Shown here in pieces: positions 43,013-51,473 of a stretch of DNA of 64,000 nucleotides (position 1 is the first letter of the stretch; each line of letters begins with the position of its first letter). The notes beneath the pieces are model-generated. The model ran no database searches. It was not told the DNA's origin and was given only the letters and a program-made list of their open reading frames with translations. This DNA is from Candidatus Sericytochromatia bacterium (lineage in GTDB: Bacteria > Cyanobacteriota > Sericytochromatia > S15B-MN24 > JAQBPE01), in assembly GCA_035285325.1 (NCBI GenBank), contig JAYKJB010000038.1, forward strand, positions 1 to 64,000, read 5' to 3'. A program made the translations under genes and the position numbers.

Positions 43013-43753
43013 GATGAAGACACCGCCGCTTCAGCCACCGCGAAGGTGCCGCCCGTGAGTCGCTATCCGCACAGTGAGCGCGGTGACACCACCACGGCCA
43101 TTCAGGACTACATCAAGGCCATTTTCAAGTTGCAGGACGGCTCGGCCGGGGTCACCAACACGGCGATTGCGGAGAAGCTTGGCTACACTCCCGCTTCCGT
43201 CACGGGCATGCTCAAGAAACTCGCGCGGGCCGAGCTGGTGACCCATCATCCGTATCAAGGGGTGGTGCTCACCGAGAAGGGGCGGCGGCTGGCGCTCGAG
43301 ATGATCCGCCATCACCGCCTGATCGAGCTGTACCTGATGCGCGCCCTGGGATACTCCTGGGACGAGGTCGATGCGGAGGCGGAGCGCCTGGAACACGTCA
43401 TCTCCGAGGAGATGGAAGATCGCATGGCGGCCTTCTTGCAGGAGCCGACGGAGGATCCCCACGGGGATCCGATTCCCACCCGCGATGGCGTCATGTCCAC
43501 GATTCGCTATGCCCCGCTGGCCACCATGCAACCCGGCCAGTTCGTGCGCATCCGGCGGGTCAAGGACAGCGACCCGAGCCTCTTGCGCTACCTGGGCCAG
43601 CTGGGGCTGTTCCCCCACGTGGTCCTCGAGGTGGTCGACCGGGCCCCCTTCGACGGACCGCTGACGATCCGCATCTCTTCCGCTCAGCACGCCCTCGGGC
43701 CCCAGGTGGCCAACAGCGTCTTCGTCGAGCCGGTGCGGGAGGGAGCCAGCTGA
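43004..43753 (+). CDS. DtxR-family metal-dependent transcriptional repressor (MntR/TroR-like)
   Basis: 249 residues. The N-terminal winged helix (TAIQDYIKAIFKLQ, TNTAIAEKLGYTPASVTGMLKKL) is followed by the metal-binding dimerisation domain (HHRLIELYLMRALGYSWDEV, EAERLEHVISEEMEDRM, and a Pro/Asp/His loop EDPHGDPIP) and a C-terminal SH3/FeoA-like domain (QFVRIRRVKDSDPSLLRYLG). By family it binds DNA when loaded with manganese or iron and shuts off uptake genes. It heads the transporter operon, has a palindrome on its own start and overlaps the next gene by one base (TGATG). No ribosome site is visible, which fits a leaderless start. Confidence 0.93.
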   Translation: MPKDEDTAASATAKVPPVSRYPHSERGDTTTAIQDYIKAIFKLQDGSAGVTNTAIAEKLGYTPASVTGMLKKLARAELVTHHPYQGVVLTEKGRRLALEMIRHHRLIELYLMRALGYSWDEVDAEAERLEHVISEEMEDRMAAFLQEPTEDPHGDPIPTRDGVMSTIRYAPLATMQPGQFVRIRRVKDSDPSLLRYLGQLGLFPHVVLEVVDRAPFDGPLTIRISSAQHALGPQVANSVFVEPVREGAS

Positions 43754-44637
43754 TGTGGCGGCGTGTAGCCTGGCTGCTTGCGTTGGCTTCTCTGCTGGTC
43801 TCCTGCGGGCAACCTGGGTCGCAGGACGGGCCGCGGCTGGTGGCCACCACCACGATGGTGGCCGACATGGTGCGTCAGATCGCGGGCCATCGCCTGCGCG
43901 TGCAGGGCCTGCTGACGCCGGGGGCCGATCCGCATATCTACCGTCCCGTGCCCCGCGACGCGGAGGCGATCGCCCAGGCGCCGCTGGTCTTCTCTCATGG
44001 GTTGCACCTGGAGCCCTGGTTGCCGGACCTGGTGCGTCAGAGTGGCGGAAAAGGGCGTCAGGTGGTCGTGGCGGAAGGCCTGGCCAACCGACGCAGCCCC
44101 ACCGATGCGAGCCTGCCAGACCCTCATATCTGGTTTGACGTGCCGCGCTGGCGTCGGACGATTCCCCGGGTGGTGCAAGCGCTGTCGGCGCACGACCCGG
44201 CCGGCCGGCAGGTGTTCGAGGCCAATGCCAGGCTGTATGACCAGCAACTCGGTTTGCTCGATGCCTGGATCCGTCGCGAACTGGCCCAGGTTCCTCGCGC
44301 GCGGCGGCGTCTGGTGACCAGTCACGACGCTTTTGGCTATTTTGGCGCGGCCTATGGCTTCGAGGTGGTCCCGATCCAGGGGGTCTCCACCGAGTCCGAG
44401 GCCGGCACGCAGGATCTCGTTCGGGTCGTGCAACGCGTGAAGCAGGCCCAGGTGCCGATGGTCTTCGTGGAAACATCCGTCAATGCGCGCCTGGTGGAGC
44501 AGGTGGCCCGCGAGACCGGCGCTCGCGTGGGGGGGCCGCTCTACAGCGATGCGTGTGGTGCCTTTGATACCTCCGGGGGCAGTTACGTGGGGATGCTGCG
44601 CGATAACGTGGCCGTGATCGTCGAGGGCTTGCAATGA
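43753..44637 (+). CDS. Metal ABC transporter substrate-binding lipoprotein (TroA/ZnuA/MntC family)
   Basis: 294 residues, lipobox ending in VSC (Cys18). Cluster A-I ligands can be read off: His61 in GADPHIYRP, His125 in DPHIWFDV, His191 in TSHDAFGYF and Asp265 in YSDACGAFD. The third ligand is His as in TroA/ZnuA, not the Glu of strictly manganese-specific members, and there is no His-rich loop. It would capture Mn or Zn at the outer face of the inner membrane. It overlaps the ATPase gene by four bases. Confidence 0.94.
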   Translation: MWRRVAWLLALASLLVSCGQPGSQDGPRLVATTTMVADMVRQIAGHRLRVQGLLTPGADPHIYRPVPRDAEAIAQAPLVFSHGLHLEPWLPDLVRQSGGKGRQVVVAEGLANRRSPTDASLPDPHIWFDVPRWRRTIPRVVQALSAHDPAGRQVFEANARLYDQQLGLLDAWIRRELAQVPRARRRLVTSHDAFGYFGAAYGFEVVPIQGVSTESEAGTQDLVRVVQRVKQAQVPMVFVETSVNARLVEQVARETGARVGGPLYSDACGAFDTSGGSYVGMLRDNVAVIVEGLQ

Positions 44638-45413
44638 CCCAGGCGCGTGAAACCGGTGAGCCAGAGGCGCTCGCCACCACCTCCCTTTCGGCCGGTTACC
44701 CGGGTCATCCCGTGCTGGAAGGGGTGACCCTGCGCCTTCCGCTGGGACGGTTGGTGGGGGTACTGGGACCCAATGGGGCAGGCAAGAGTACCCTGCTCAA
44801 GGCCATCCTGGGCCTGCTGCCGATTTCCCGGGGGCGGGTGTCCGTGTTGGGGGGAACCTGCCAGCAGGCCGGCCATCGCCTGGCCTACGTGCCCCAACGC
44901 AATGCCGTCGATTGGGATTTCCCCGCTACGGTGCTGGATGTCGTGCTGATGGGACGCTACGCCCATACCCCGTGGTGGCGACCGGCCAGTCGGGCCGACC
45001 GGCAGGCGGCACGTGAGGCGCTGGCGCGCGTGGGGCTGCTCGATCTGGCAGACCGTCGGATCGGGGAACTGTCGGGCGGACAGCAGCAACGGGTGTTTCT
45101 GGCCCGGGCGCTGGCGCAGGAAGCAACCCTGTATCTGCTGGATGAGCCCCTGGCCGGGGTCGATGTGGCCAGCGAGGCCGTGATCATGCGCGAACTGCGC
45201 GCCATTCGGGATGCGGGGGGCGGCGTGGTGGTGGTCCACCACGATCTGCACACGGCGCCCGCCTACTTCGACCACGTGGTGCTGCTCAATCGGCGCTTGG
45301 TGGCAAGTGGGCCGACGGCGGAGGTGTTCGTCCCGGACCTGCTGGCGACGACGTATGGCGTGCCGGTGAGAGCCGCCGCCTCCGAGCCCTCGGCCCTGCT
45401 GAGGCAGGAGTGA
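44634..45413 (+). CDS. Metal ABC transporter ATP-binding protein
   Basis: 259 residues. Walker A is GPNGAGKSTLLK, the signature is LSGGQQQRVFLARAL, Walker B is LYLLDEPLAGVD and the switch His is in VVVVHHDLHT. By context it powers uptake by the two adjacent permeases. Cytoplasmic. The ATG overlaps the binding-protein stop; the first permease starts seven bases after its own stop. Confidence 0.96.
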   Translation: MTQARETGEPEALATTSLSAGYPGHPVLEGVTLRLPLGRLVGVLGPNGAGKSTLLKAILGLLPISRGRVSVLGGTCQQAGHRLAYVPQRNAVDWDFPATVLDVVLMGRYAHTPWWRPASRADRQAAREALARVGLLDLADRRIGELSGGQQQRVFLARALAQEATLYLLDEPLAGVDVASEAVIMRELRAIRDAGGGVVVVHHDLHTAPAYFDHVVLLNRRLVASGPTAEVFVPDLLATTYGVPVRAAASEPSALLRQE

Positions 45414-45420
45414 GCGAACG

Positions 45421-46299
45421 ATGTCCGAACTGAACGTTGCTCCGCTCTCGCTCGCCTGGGAAGCCCTCACCCTGCCCTATGCCTTCATGCGCTACAGCCT
45501 GGCGGGCACGGCGCTGGTCGGGGCCGCCTGCGGCCTGCTGGGCTGCTTCATCATCCTGCGTCGCCTGTCGCTGTTCGGGGATGCGCTGGGACACGCGGTG
45601 TTTCCCGGGGTGATGCTGGCCTCGTTTCTGGGAGCCGGGCATCTGGGCGTTTTCCTGGGCGCGCTCGCGGCCGGTCTGGCGGCGGCCGCCTTGGTGGCCT
45701 GGATTCCCTCGGTGACGCGGCATCGCGCCGATACCGCCATGGGGGTCGTCTTCACCGGATTTTTCGGGCTCGGCGTGGCCTTGTTGACCCTGCTCCCCGT
45801 GGGCACCCATCGGGTGGCCACCCTGATGTTCGGCCGCGCGCTGGGGGTCGGCCCCGCCGATGTGCTGGCGGCAGCGGGCGTTCTCCTCACGGTGCTCCTC
45901 TTCATCACCCTGGCGTTTCGTCCCCTGGCGCTGGCCACCTTCGATCCGGTGGCTGCAGGGCTCCAAGGGGTGCGCGTGGGACTGCTGACCGTCCTGCTCA
46001 TGGTGCTGCTGACCGCCACGGTGGTCGTGAGCTTGCCGATTGTGGGCGCTGTGCTGGTGGTGGCTTTGCTGGTCATCCCTGCCGCAACCGCGTCGCTGCT
46101 GGTGGATCGGCTCGCGCCGATGCTCGCGCTGGCCGCCTTGCTGGGTCTTCTGGCGGCTGAAGGCGGCCTGGTCATGAGCCACGTGTGGGGCTGGGCCAGC
46201 GGCGCCTCCATGGTGCTGGCCTCCGCCGCCTATTTCCTGCTCGCGCTGGGCTGGTCGCAGGGGCGTCGCCGCTGGGCGACGGGAGGTCTGCGTGCCTGA
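45421..46299 (+). CDS. Metal ABC transporter permease (first of two)
   Basis: 292 residues of the ABC-3 (ZnuB/TroC) family with eight or more membrane segments. The typical blocks are YSLAGTALVGAACGLLGCFI, LSLFGDALGHAVFPGV, GVVFTGFFGLGVALL and LPIVGAVLVVALLVIPAATASLL. The acidic and His residues after FGDALGHA are conserved in the family. It overlaps the second permease gene by eight bases. Confidence 0.95.
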   Translation: MSELNVAPLSLAWEALTLPYAFMRYSLAGTALVGAACGLLGCFIILRRLSLFGDALGHAVFPGVMLASFLGAGHLGVFLGALAAGLAAAALVAWIPSVTRHRADTAMGVVFTGFFGLGVALLTLLPVGTHRVATLMFGRALGVGPADVLAAAGVLLTVLLFITLAFRPLALATFDPVAAGLQGVRVGLLTVLLMVLLTATVVVSLPIVGAVLVVALLVIPAATASLLVDRLAPMLALAALLGLLAAEGGLVMSHVWGWASGASMVLASAAYFLLALGWSQGRRRWATGGLRA

Positions 46300-47176
46300 T
46301 GGGAGTGTCTGGCTGGCGGCACCGTGGTTCTGGCAGGCCACCGGCTTGATGGCCGTGGTGGCCGCGCTGTGTTCGCTGGTGGGGGTGTTTCTGATTCTGC
46401 GCGGGTTGAGCCTGTTGACGGATGCCATCAGCCACGCCGTGCTGCCGGGGGTGGTGGCCGGCTACTTGCTGGCGGGCTACATGCCGCTGGCCTTCCTGGC
46501 CGGTGCCGTGCTGTCGGGCCTGGCCTGCGTGTCCGCCATCGGGACGCTCACCCGTCGGACCCGGCTCAAGGAGGATGCCGCCATGGGCGTCGTCTTCCCG
46601 CCCATGTTCGCGCTGGGGATCGTCATGCTCTCGAGCCTGCGTGGGGTCGATCTCGACCCTGGTTGCGTGGTGTTCGGCGAACCCCTGGCCGCCAAGCCGG
46701 AGAGCTTGGTGCTGGCCGGTTTGCTGCTGGTGACGACGCTGGCGGTGGGGGCGCTGGCCTACCGCCCGTTGACGCTGGCGACCTTTGACCCGCTGCAAGC
46801 CCGCCTGCTCGGTGTTCCCGAGCGCTTCATTCACACGGCCTTGCTGGTCTTCGTCGCTCTGGCCACAGTGGTGGCCTTGCGGGCGGTGGGCATCGTGCTG
46901 GCGATCGCCTTTTTCATCACGCCCGGGGCGACGGCCGCCTTGCTGGTCAAACGCTTGCCGGCCCTGCTGGGGCTGGCGGCTCTGCTGGCCGTTGCGGAGG
47001 CTTTTTTGGGTATGCTGCTGGCCGTTTCGCAGAACGTCAGCCCTTCGGGCGTCACGGCCTCGCTCGCGTTATTGGTGTTCCTGACCGTGGTGACGGTCCA
47101 GGTCGTCGTCGCTCGCGTCCGTGCGCGCCTGGCTGGGTCGCTCAGGGCCGTTCCAGACTCTCCCGCTGGCGCTTGA
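46292..47176 (+). CDS. Metal ABC transporter permease (second of two)
   Basis: 294 residues, same ABC-3 family as the preceding gene ([70 protein letters not shown]). Two different permeases in one operon, as in TroCD, suggest a heterodimeric channel. The GTG start lies inside the end of the previous gene. Its 3' end overlaps the convergent J-domain gene by 35 bp. Confidence 0.95.
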   Translation: MPDGSVWLAAPWFWQATGLMAVVAALCSLVGVFLILRGLSLLTDAISHAVLPGVVAGYLLAGYMPLAFLAGAVLSGLACVSAIGTLTRRTRLKEDAAMGVVFPPMFALGIVMLSSLRGVDLDPGCVVFGEPLAAKPESLVLAGLLLVTTLAVGALAYRPLTLATFDPLQARLLGVPERFIHTALLVFVALATVVALRAVGIVLAIAFFITPGATAALLVKRLPALLGLAALLAVAEAFLGMLLAVSQNVSPSGVTASLALLVFLTVVTVQVVVARVRARLAGSLRAVPDSPAGA

Positions 47177-47849
47177 CCTCGTCGGCCAGGCCCCGCAAGC
47201 GGTCCTCCAGGAAGCGCAGGCCTTTGGTGGAGGTGTCCCGGCTGAGCTGGGCGCGAACGAACCCCTTGAGGTCCTCCAACACGTGGCCGAAGGCTTCCGA
47301 CGGCTCCTGTTCGCTGGGTCGGTAGGTGCGTCCGCACCCCAGGCAACTCACGGTCGTGGCGTGGCGCTCGGTGACCAGGTTGCGCATCTGACAGTGGGGA
47401 CAGCGGGCATAGGTGGGCCCGGCGCTCCCGCTCGGGGGCTCCTCCGTCGCGCCCTGGTCGGTCGGGCGGCTACCCAGCGGTTGCTGGCAGGTGCTGCAGC
47501 GGACGGCCACCTGGCGAGGGTCTTGCGCGACCCGATTGAGGGCACCGCAGTGTTCACACAGGGCCACCGACACCTTGCCAGGGGAGCGAGGCCCCGTGGG
47601 GCCTGACGGGTGACTGCGCGACGCATTCGCGGTGGTCTTGGTGCTGCGGCGGTCGCGATCGTAAGCCGCCCGCCGGGTCGGGTCGAGCAACACGTCCGCG
47701 GCTTCGTTGACCAGCGCCAGCCGTCCGGCATCCCCGCCCAGGTCCGGGTGCAACTGCTTGGCCAGCTGGCGATAGGCGGTCTTGATCTCACGTGCCGAGG
47801 CCGTCGGCGCCACGCCGAGGCGCGCGTAATAGTCGGGCAGTGCGGGCAC
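47142..47849 (-). CDS. J-domain protein with zinc-ribbon motifs
   Basis: 235 residues. Residues 5-70 are a J domain ([35 protein letters not shown] with the HPD tripeptide), so it should stimulate an Hsp70 ATPase. Three cysteine pairs follow: CEHCGALN with [17 protein letters not shown] and CLGCGRTY, likely two zinc ribbons. The C-terminal 50 residues are a charged helix. It is not canonical DnaJ because the G/F region and the four-repeat zinc domain are missing. The partner is unknown. Confidence 0.9.
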   Translation of the reverse strand: MPALPDYYARLGVAPTASAREIKTAYRQLAKQLHPDLGGDAGRLALVNEAADVLLDPTRRAAYDRDRRSTKTTANASRSHPSGPTGPRSPGKVSVALCEHCGALNRVAQDPRQVAVRCSTCQQPLGSRPTDQGATEEPPSGSAGPTYARCPHCQMRNLVTERHATTVSCLGCGRTYRPSEQEPSEAFGHVLEDLKGFVRAQLSRDTSTKGLRFLEDRLRGLADEVKRQRESLERP

Positions 47850-47881
47850 GCGTCACCTCCTGCGGCTGGAACTGGTCGTGT

Positions 47882-49069
47882 TCAGACGATCTTGACCGTC
47901 ATCTCTCGCTCGATGCGCTCGGCCAGGCCTTGAATTCGCTCGCGCAACTCCTGTTCGGAACTTCCCGTGACCAGCAGGCCCATGTGATGTGGCTTGGCAG
48001 GGAGTTCCTGCACGTGAGAGCCCAGGTAAGCGCTCACATCGGGACGGGCCGCGGCGGTGGCGGAGGCCAGCACGCCGGCGTAGACATCCCGGTCACGGCT
48101 GATGCTGTAAGGCGGCAGCACCTCTCCAACTTCGAGGCGGGCCCATTCGGCCCACAGGTTGATGCCGCTTTCGGCCTCGACCATGTTCTCGATCAGGCCC
48201 GCACCGACCCGCGCGCTGGCTTCCAGGAAGTAGAACTGCCCGTCTTCGCGGCCCCGGATGTATTCGATGTGAAAGACGCCCGCCAGCATCCCGAAAGCCG
48301 CAATCACGCGACGGTTCAGGGCATACAGCTTTTGCGCATCCTCCCCCTGCTCTTCCAGACGCCAGCTGGTGTAGACGCCCCCTTCCGTGTGCAGGTCCAG
48401 AATCGGTTTGCCATAGCGGTGCGCCGCTTCGAACAGCACCTGGCCGCCAGAAACGACCCCATCCACGTGAAACACCTCACCCGGCGTGTAGCGTTCGAGC
48501 AAATGGTGGCTGGCGCGATCGCCCAGCGCATCCAGGCTTTTCCAGACCGCATCGGCCTCCGTCAGTTTCTGGATGCCCTTCGAGGAGGCGGCCATGCGCG
48601 GCTTCAGCACCCACGGCGCCGGCACCTCCGCCATGAAGGCCGCGATGGCGGGGTGATGAATCGCCCCGATGAAGCGAGGCACCAGGATGTCCCGCCCCTG
48701 CGCGCGCTCGCGCATGGCGAGCTTGTCGCGGAAATAGCGCGCGGTGGTTTCCCCCATGCCGGGGATGCGCAGGTGCTCGCGCAGGCGCGCCGCCACCTCG
48801 ATGTCATACTCGCCCAGGCCGATCAGACGGTCGATGCGTTCGGTGCGCGCCAGGTAGCCGACGGCATTCTCCACCCCCAGCGGGTCGAAAATATCAGGCA
48901 CGGCATACAGCGCATCCATGAGGTCGCGGGGCCAATCGTAGCCGAGCGCGTCCGCCCGCGTGAGGACGACGACGCGATGCCCTTGCCGCTTCAGTTCTCG
49001 CAGGAAGGACTCCCCATAGAGCCCGTGAGTGGCAGCCATCACGACGAAGAAGTGCAGTTTTGCGCTCAT
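47882..49069 (-). CDS. ATP-grasp family protein (carboxylate-amine ligase-like)
   Basis: 395 residues. The N-terminal pre-ATP-grasp region (LHFFVVMAATHGLYGESFLRE) is followed by the ATP-grasp fold: PWVLKPRMAASSKGIQKL, LLERYTPGEVFHVDGVVSGG and the metal-binding YFLEASARVGAGLIENMV. Related proteins ligate an amino or imino group to a carboxylate through an acyl phosphate. The substrate is unknown. It starts 54 bp after the end of the membrane protein gene, behind a GC hairpin at 49107-49133. Confidence 0.85.
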   Translation of the reverse strand: MSAKLHFFVVMAATHGLYGESFLRELKRQGHRVVVLTRADALGYDWPRDLMDALYAVPDIFDPLGVENAVGYLARTERIDRLIGLGEYDIEVAARLREHLRIPGMGETTARYFRDKLAMRERAQGRDILVPRFIGAIHHPAIAAFMAEVPAPWVLKPRMAASSKGIQKLTEADAVWKSLDALGDRASHHLLERYTPGEVFHVDGVVSGGQVLFEAAHRYGKPILDLHTEGGVYTSWRLEEQGEDAQKLYALNRRVIAAFGMLAGVFHIEYIRGREDGQFYFLEASARVGAGLIENMVEAESGINLWAEWARLEVGEVLPPYSISRDRDVYAGVLASATAAARPDVSAYLGSHVQELPAKPHHMGLLVTGSSEQELRERIQGLAERIEREMTVKIV

Positions 49070-49106
49070 GCGCCCATTCTACCCCATCGTGGCGGCTGTT
49101 GGCTGC

Positions 49107-49133
49107 GCTCGGCTCGGAAAGCGTCAGCCGAGC
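49107..49133 (-). terminator. GC hairpin at the end of the 521-residue membrane protein gene
   Basis: GCTCGGCT (49107-49114) pairs with AGCCGAGC (49126-49133). The stem overlaps the last codons and the stop of the membrane protein gene and has no U-tract, so it is only a possible terminator. Confidence 0.35.
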
Positions 49134-50689
49134 AGCAGTTTGCGCTTCTGCTCCTCCAGCATGTCCACCAGCATGGCCTTGACCTGATGCTCTGTTCCAA
49201 TCTCGCCCATGTGCCTCAGCAGGGAGGCGCTCAACGCGCTGATCAGGCCCTTGGTCAGGCTCACGTTTTCGGGGTCGCTGATCGCCCGCAACATCGTGCC
49301 GTGCATCTGCGCCAGGCTCTCGGTGATGATGCGTTTCAACAGGGCGTCCGGCAAGCTTCCCAGCACGGGCACCTGGCGCAGCTGGAGATAGGCGGGGGAT
49401 TCCTCCAGCGCGTCCTGTGCCGCACGCGCCATGAGCTCCTCCAGGCCGGGGCGCACGTCGGGGAGCACCTTCTGAATCACCAGGGCCACGTTGCTCTCGA
49501 TCAGGCGGGCGACCTCCTGACGCTGCGCGGGCGTCAAGGAATCGAGAGCCTGCTGAACGCTGAAATTCTGGATACTGGTCTGGTAGCTCGACAGCAACTT
49601 GACGTTGACGAGGTCTGCCACCGTGTCGAGGGGCTTGGTCAAGTAGGGTTTCAGAATCGCCACCGGGTTGATCAGGCCCAGTCGCTCCATGCGCGCGCTG
49701 ACCGAGATAATCCGGATGGCGTGTAAAGGCCCCTGAAGCGAGGGGGGGAGGGCGTACATGACCAGCGGGAGCACGTAGATGACGTCGTACCAGCGCGCGG
49801 CCGTGAACAGCGTGAAGGTCTGGTAGACGCCGCGGCGTACCCCGATGGCGCCCCGGATCAGAAACTCCGCCACGAAAATGGGCAGGAAGAGACAGTCAAT
49901 CAGCCAGAAATGGTCGGCTGGCTCGCCGTCCTCGCCGTAGGTCTGCCAGTAATTCCTGGCCAGCAAGGGCGCGATCTCACGTTCGAACCAGGCCTGCTCG
50001 GCCTCCAGCCGGGCAGGGGCCAGGTTGCCCTCGGACCAGAACCCCGGCAGGATACGAACTTCGCCCCCCCGCTTGTTGGCGTTCCCGCCCATCATCGCGC
50101 TGGAAACCGAATAGTGATCCCAGGGACGCGGCCTGATTTTCAAGGCTGCTTCGAAGCGGACCAGGCTGAGGCGGTCTGCCCAGCGGACCAGTTCCTGGGG
50201 CGAGGCCGTGTCTTGCCAAGCGTGCTGGCGAAACTTGGCCTTCAGCTGCTCGGATACGCCCCGCAACCCTGAGCTCAAGAAGGGGTCCTGGTCCAACATC
50301 CGTCGCGACAGGCTCCGCATGCGAGCCAGCTGGGACCGGGTCTCCGGGCTGGACGGGGCCTCGCGCAACATCCTGAACGTCGCCTCGGCCGACCGGCCGT
50401 AGGCATCCGTCTCGCGGTGGGGCTCGATCCCCTTCACCAGGTCGTAGCGCGTCACCACCTCCTGCCAGCCAAACGCCTGGTAGTGATGGCGCAGGTCCAG
50501 GTAGGTGTAGTCGAACAGCACCAGCAACAGGTTGACGACTGCCAGCAGCAGGATCAACCAGTTCGCAGGGACGTCAAAAAGCCTCCAGGCACGCCACTCG
50601 CGTGTGCCTGGCGTTGGAGCACGCTCGAGCGGCGGACGGACGAGCCGCTCCACAGCTTGCGTGATTTCAGGACGATCCGAGCCCCTCAC
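49124..50689 (-). CDS. Hypothetical membrane protein, 521 residues
   Basis: The first membrane segment is at about residues 42-62 (WLILLLAVVNLLLVLFDYTYL). A ~200-residue hydrophilic region follows (including VKGIEPHRETDAYG), then membrane segments at about 265-285 (FWLIDCLFLPIFVAEFLI) and 300-320 (WYDVIYVLPLVMYALP), and a long helical cytoplasmic tail ending EEQKRKLLLG. The middle hydrophobic part loosely recalls ion-transport domains, but no selectivity filter or voltage-sensor arginine ladder is evident. The GTG at 50689 is 39 bp after infA. I believe similar proteins occur in cyanobacteria, but could not check. The function is unknown. Confidence 0.75.
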   Translation of the reverse strand: MRGSDRPEITQAVERLVRPPLERAPTPGTREWRAWRLFDVPANWLILLLAVVNLLLVLFDYTYLDLRHHYQAFGWQEVVTRYDLVKGIEPHRETDAYGRSAEATFRMLREAPSSPETRSQLARMRSLSRRMLDQDPFLSSGLRGVSEQLKAKFRQHAWQDTASPQELVRWADRLSLVRFEAALKIRPRPWDHYSVSSAMMGGNANKRGGEVRILPGFWSEGNLAPARLEAEQAWFEREIAPLLARNYWQTYGEDGEPADHFWLIDCLFLPIFVAEFLIRGAIGVRRGVYQTFTLFTAARWYDVIYVLPLVMYALPPSLQGPLHAIRIISVSARMERLGLINPVAILKPYLTKPLDTVADLVNVKLLSSYQTSIQNFSVQQALDSLTPAQRQEVARLIESNVALVIQKVLPDVRPGLEELMARAAQDALEESPAYLQLRQVPVLGSLPDALLKRIITESLAQMHGTMLRAISDPENVSLTKGLISALSASLLRHMGEIGTEHQVKAMLVDMLEEQKRKLLLG

Positions 50690-50728
50690 CGGGAACTCGC
50701 CAGATGCAGGGCCGGCATGGGCCGAATG

Positions 50729-51007
50729 CTATCGCTTGTTAGGACCGCCCGGCCCTCCAGGGGGCGGGCCACCTCCTGCGCCGTAACCGGTCTTTTCCCG
50801 GAACGTGATGCGACCTCGCGAGAGGTCGTAGGGTGAGAGTTCGACCCGCACCTTATCTCCCAGCAAGACCTTGATCCGGAACCGGCGCATGCGACCAGCC
50901 AGGTGACCGAGCACCTCGTGGCCATTGTCCAGGATAATGCGGAACATCCCATTGGACAGAGCTTCCTGTACGGTGCCTGTCAATTCGATGACGTCTTCTT
51001 TACCCAT
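50729..51007 (-). CDS. infA: Translation initiation factor IF-1 with C-terminal extension
   Basis: 92 residues; the first 72 are a canonical IF-1 OB fold ([65 protein letters not shown]). It binds the 30S A site during initiation. About 18 extra Gly/Pro residues ([15 protein letters not shown], then basic NKR) extend beyond the usual end. The gene is not in a ribosomal-protein operon, where infA is often found. No strong ribosome site lies before the ATG at 51007. Confidence 0.95.
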   Translation of the reverse strand: MGKEDVIELTGTVQEALSNGMFRIILDNGHEVLGHLAGRMRRFRIKVLLGDKVRVELSPYDLSRGRITFREKTGYGAGGGPPPGGPGGPNKR

Positions 51008-51473
51008 AGCGACGACTCGGACCGCTTTTCTTGACGCTGACCGCGGGGGGAAGCGTCGACTGAGACGAAGGACGGAACTGCGTGGTCGCCCCGCACCAGC
51101 CGCCATCATCATCCTGTAGGACCGGTTGCCCGGGTCGAAAACCACACACCTCCCAATGTGAAGCTTCCAACGCAGGGTCACCAGCGATGTCCAGGTGGTG
51201 AAGCGAACTGACTCGAACGAGCCATCCCAGCAACGCTAACATACCCACGCGAGCGGTGGAATGATTCAAATCACCACCGTTGTCCTGCGGTTGGACACGA
51301 AAAGGCGCGCGCGATCTGCGCGGTGATGGGGCTTATTTTGCTATACTGGGCCACTGTCCCGCGTTTGAGGAGATCACTTCCGCGGCCGGAAGCCCCCTCC
51401 CTTGATCAGATCGGCTGACGCCCTGATCAGCAAGCCTGTGGACGCACCTACGTAGAAAGATCGGCGCAAGCGG
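51008..51473. other. 466-bp divergent intergenic region between infA and the SNF2 gene
   Basis: It holds the start signals of two divergent genes. TATACT at 51342-51347 is a -10 candidate for the plus-strand helicase gene, without a convincing -35. The implied ~125-nt leader contains CTTCCG/CGGAAG (51377-51392) and TGATCAG/CTGATCA (51403-51429), two stems that could form in RNA. I see no tRNA or named riboswitch. Confidence 0.45.

Noticed and set aside
51210-51218. GTTCGAGTC on the minus strand, resembling a tRNA T-loop
   Set aside because: The flanking bases do not form the 5-bp T stem, and no acceptor or anticodon arm can be drawn around it.
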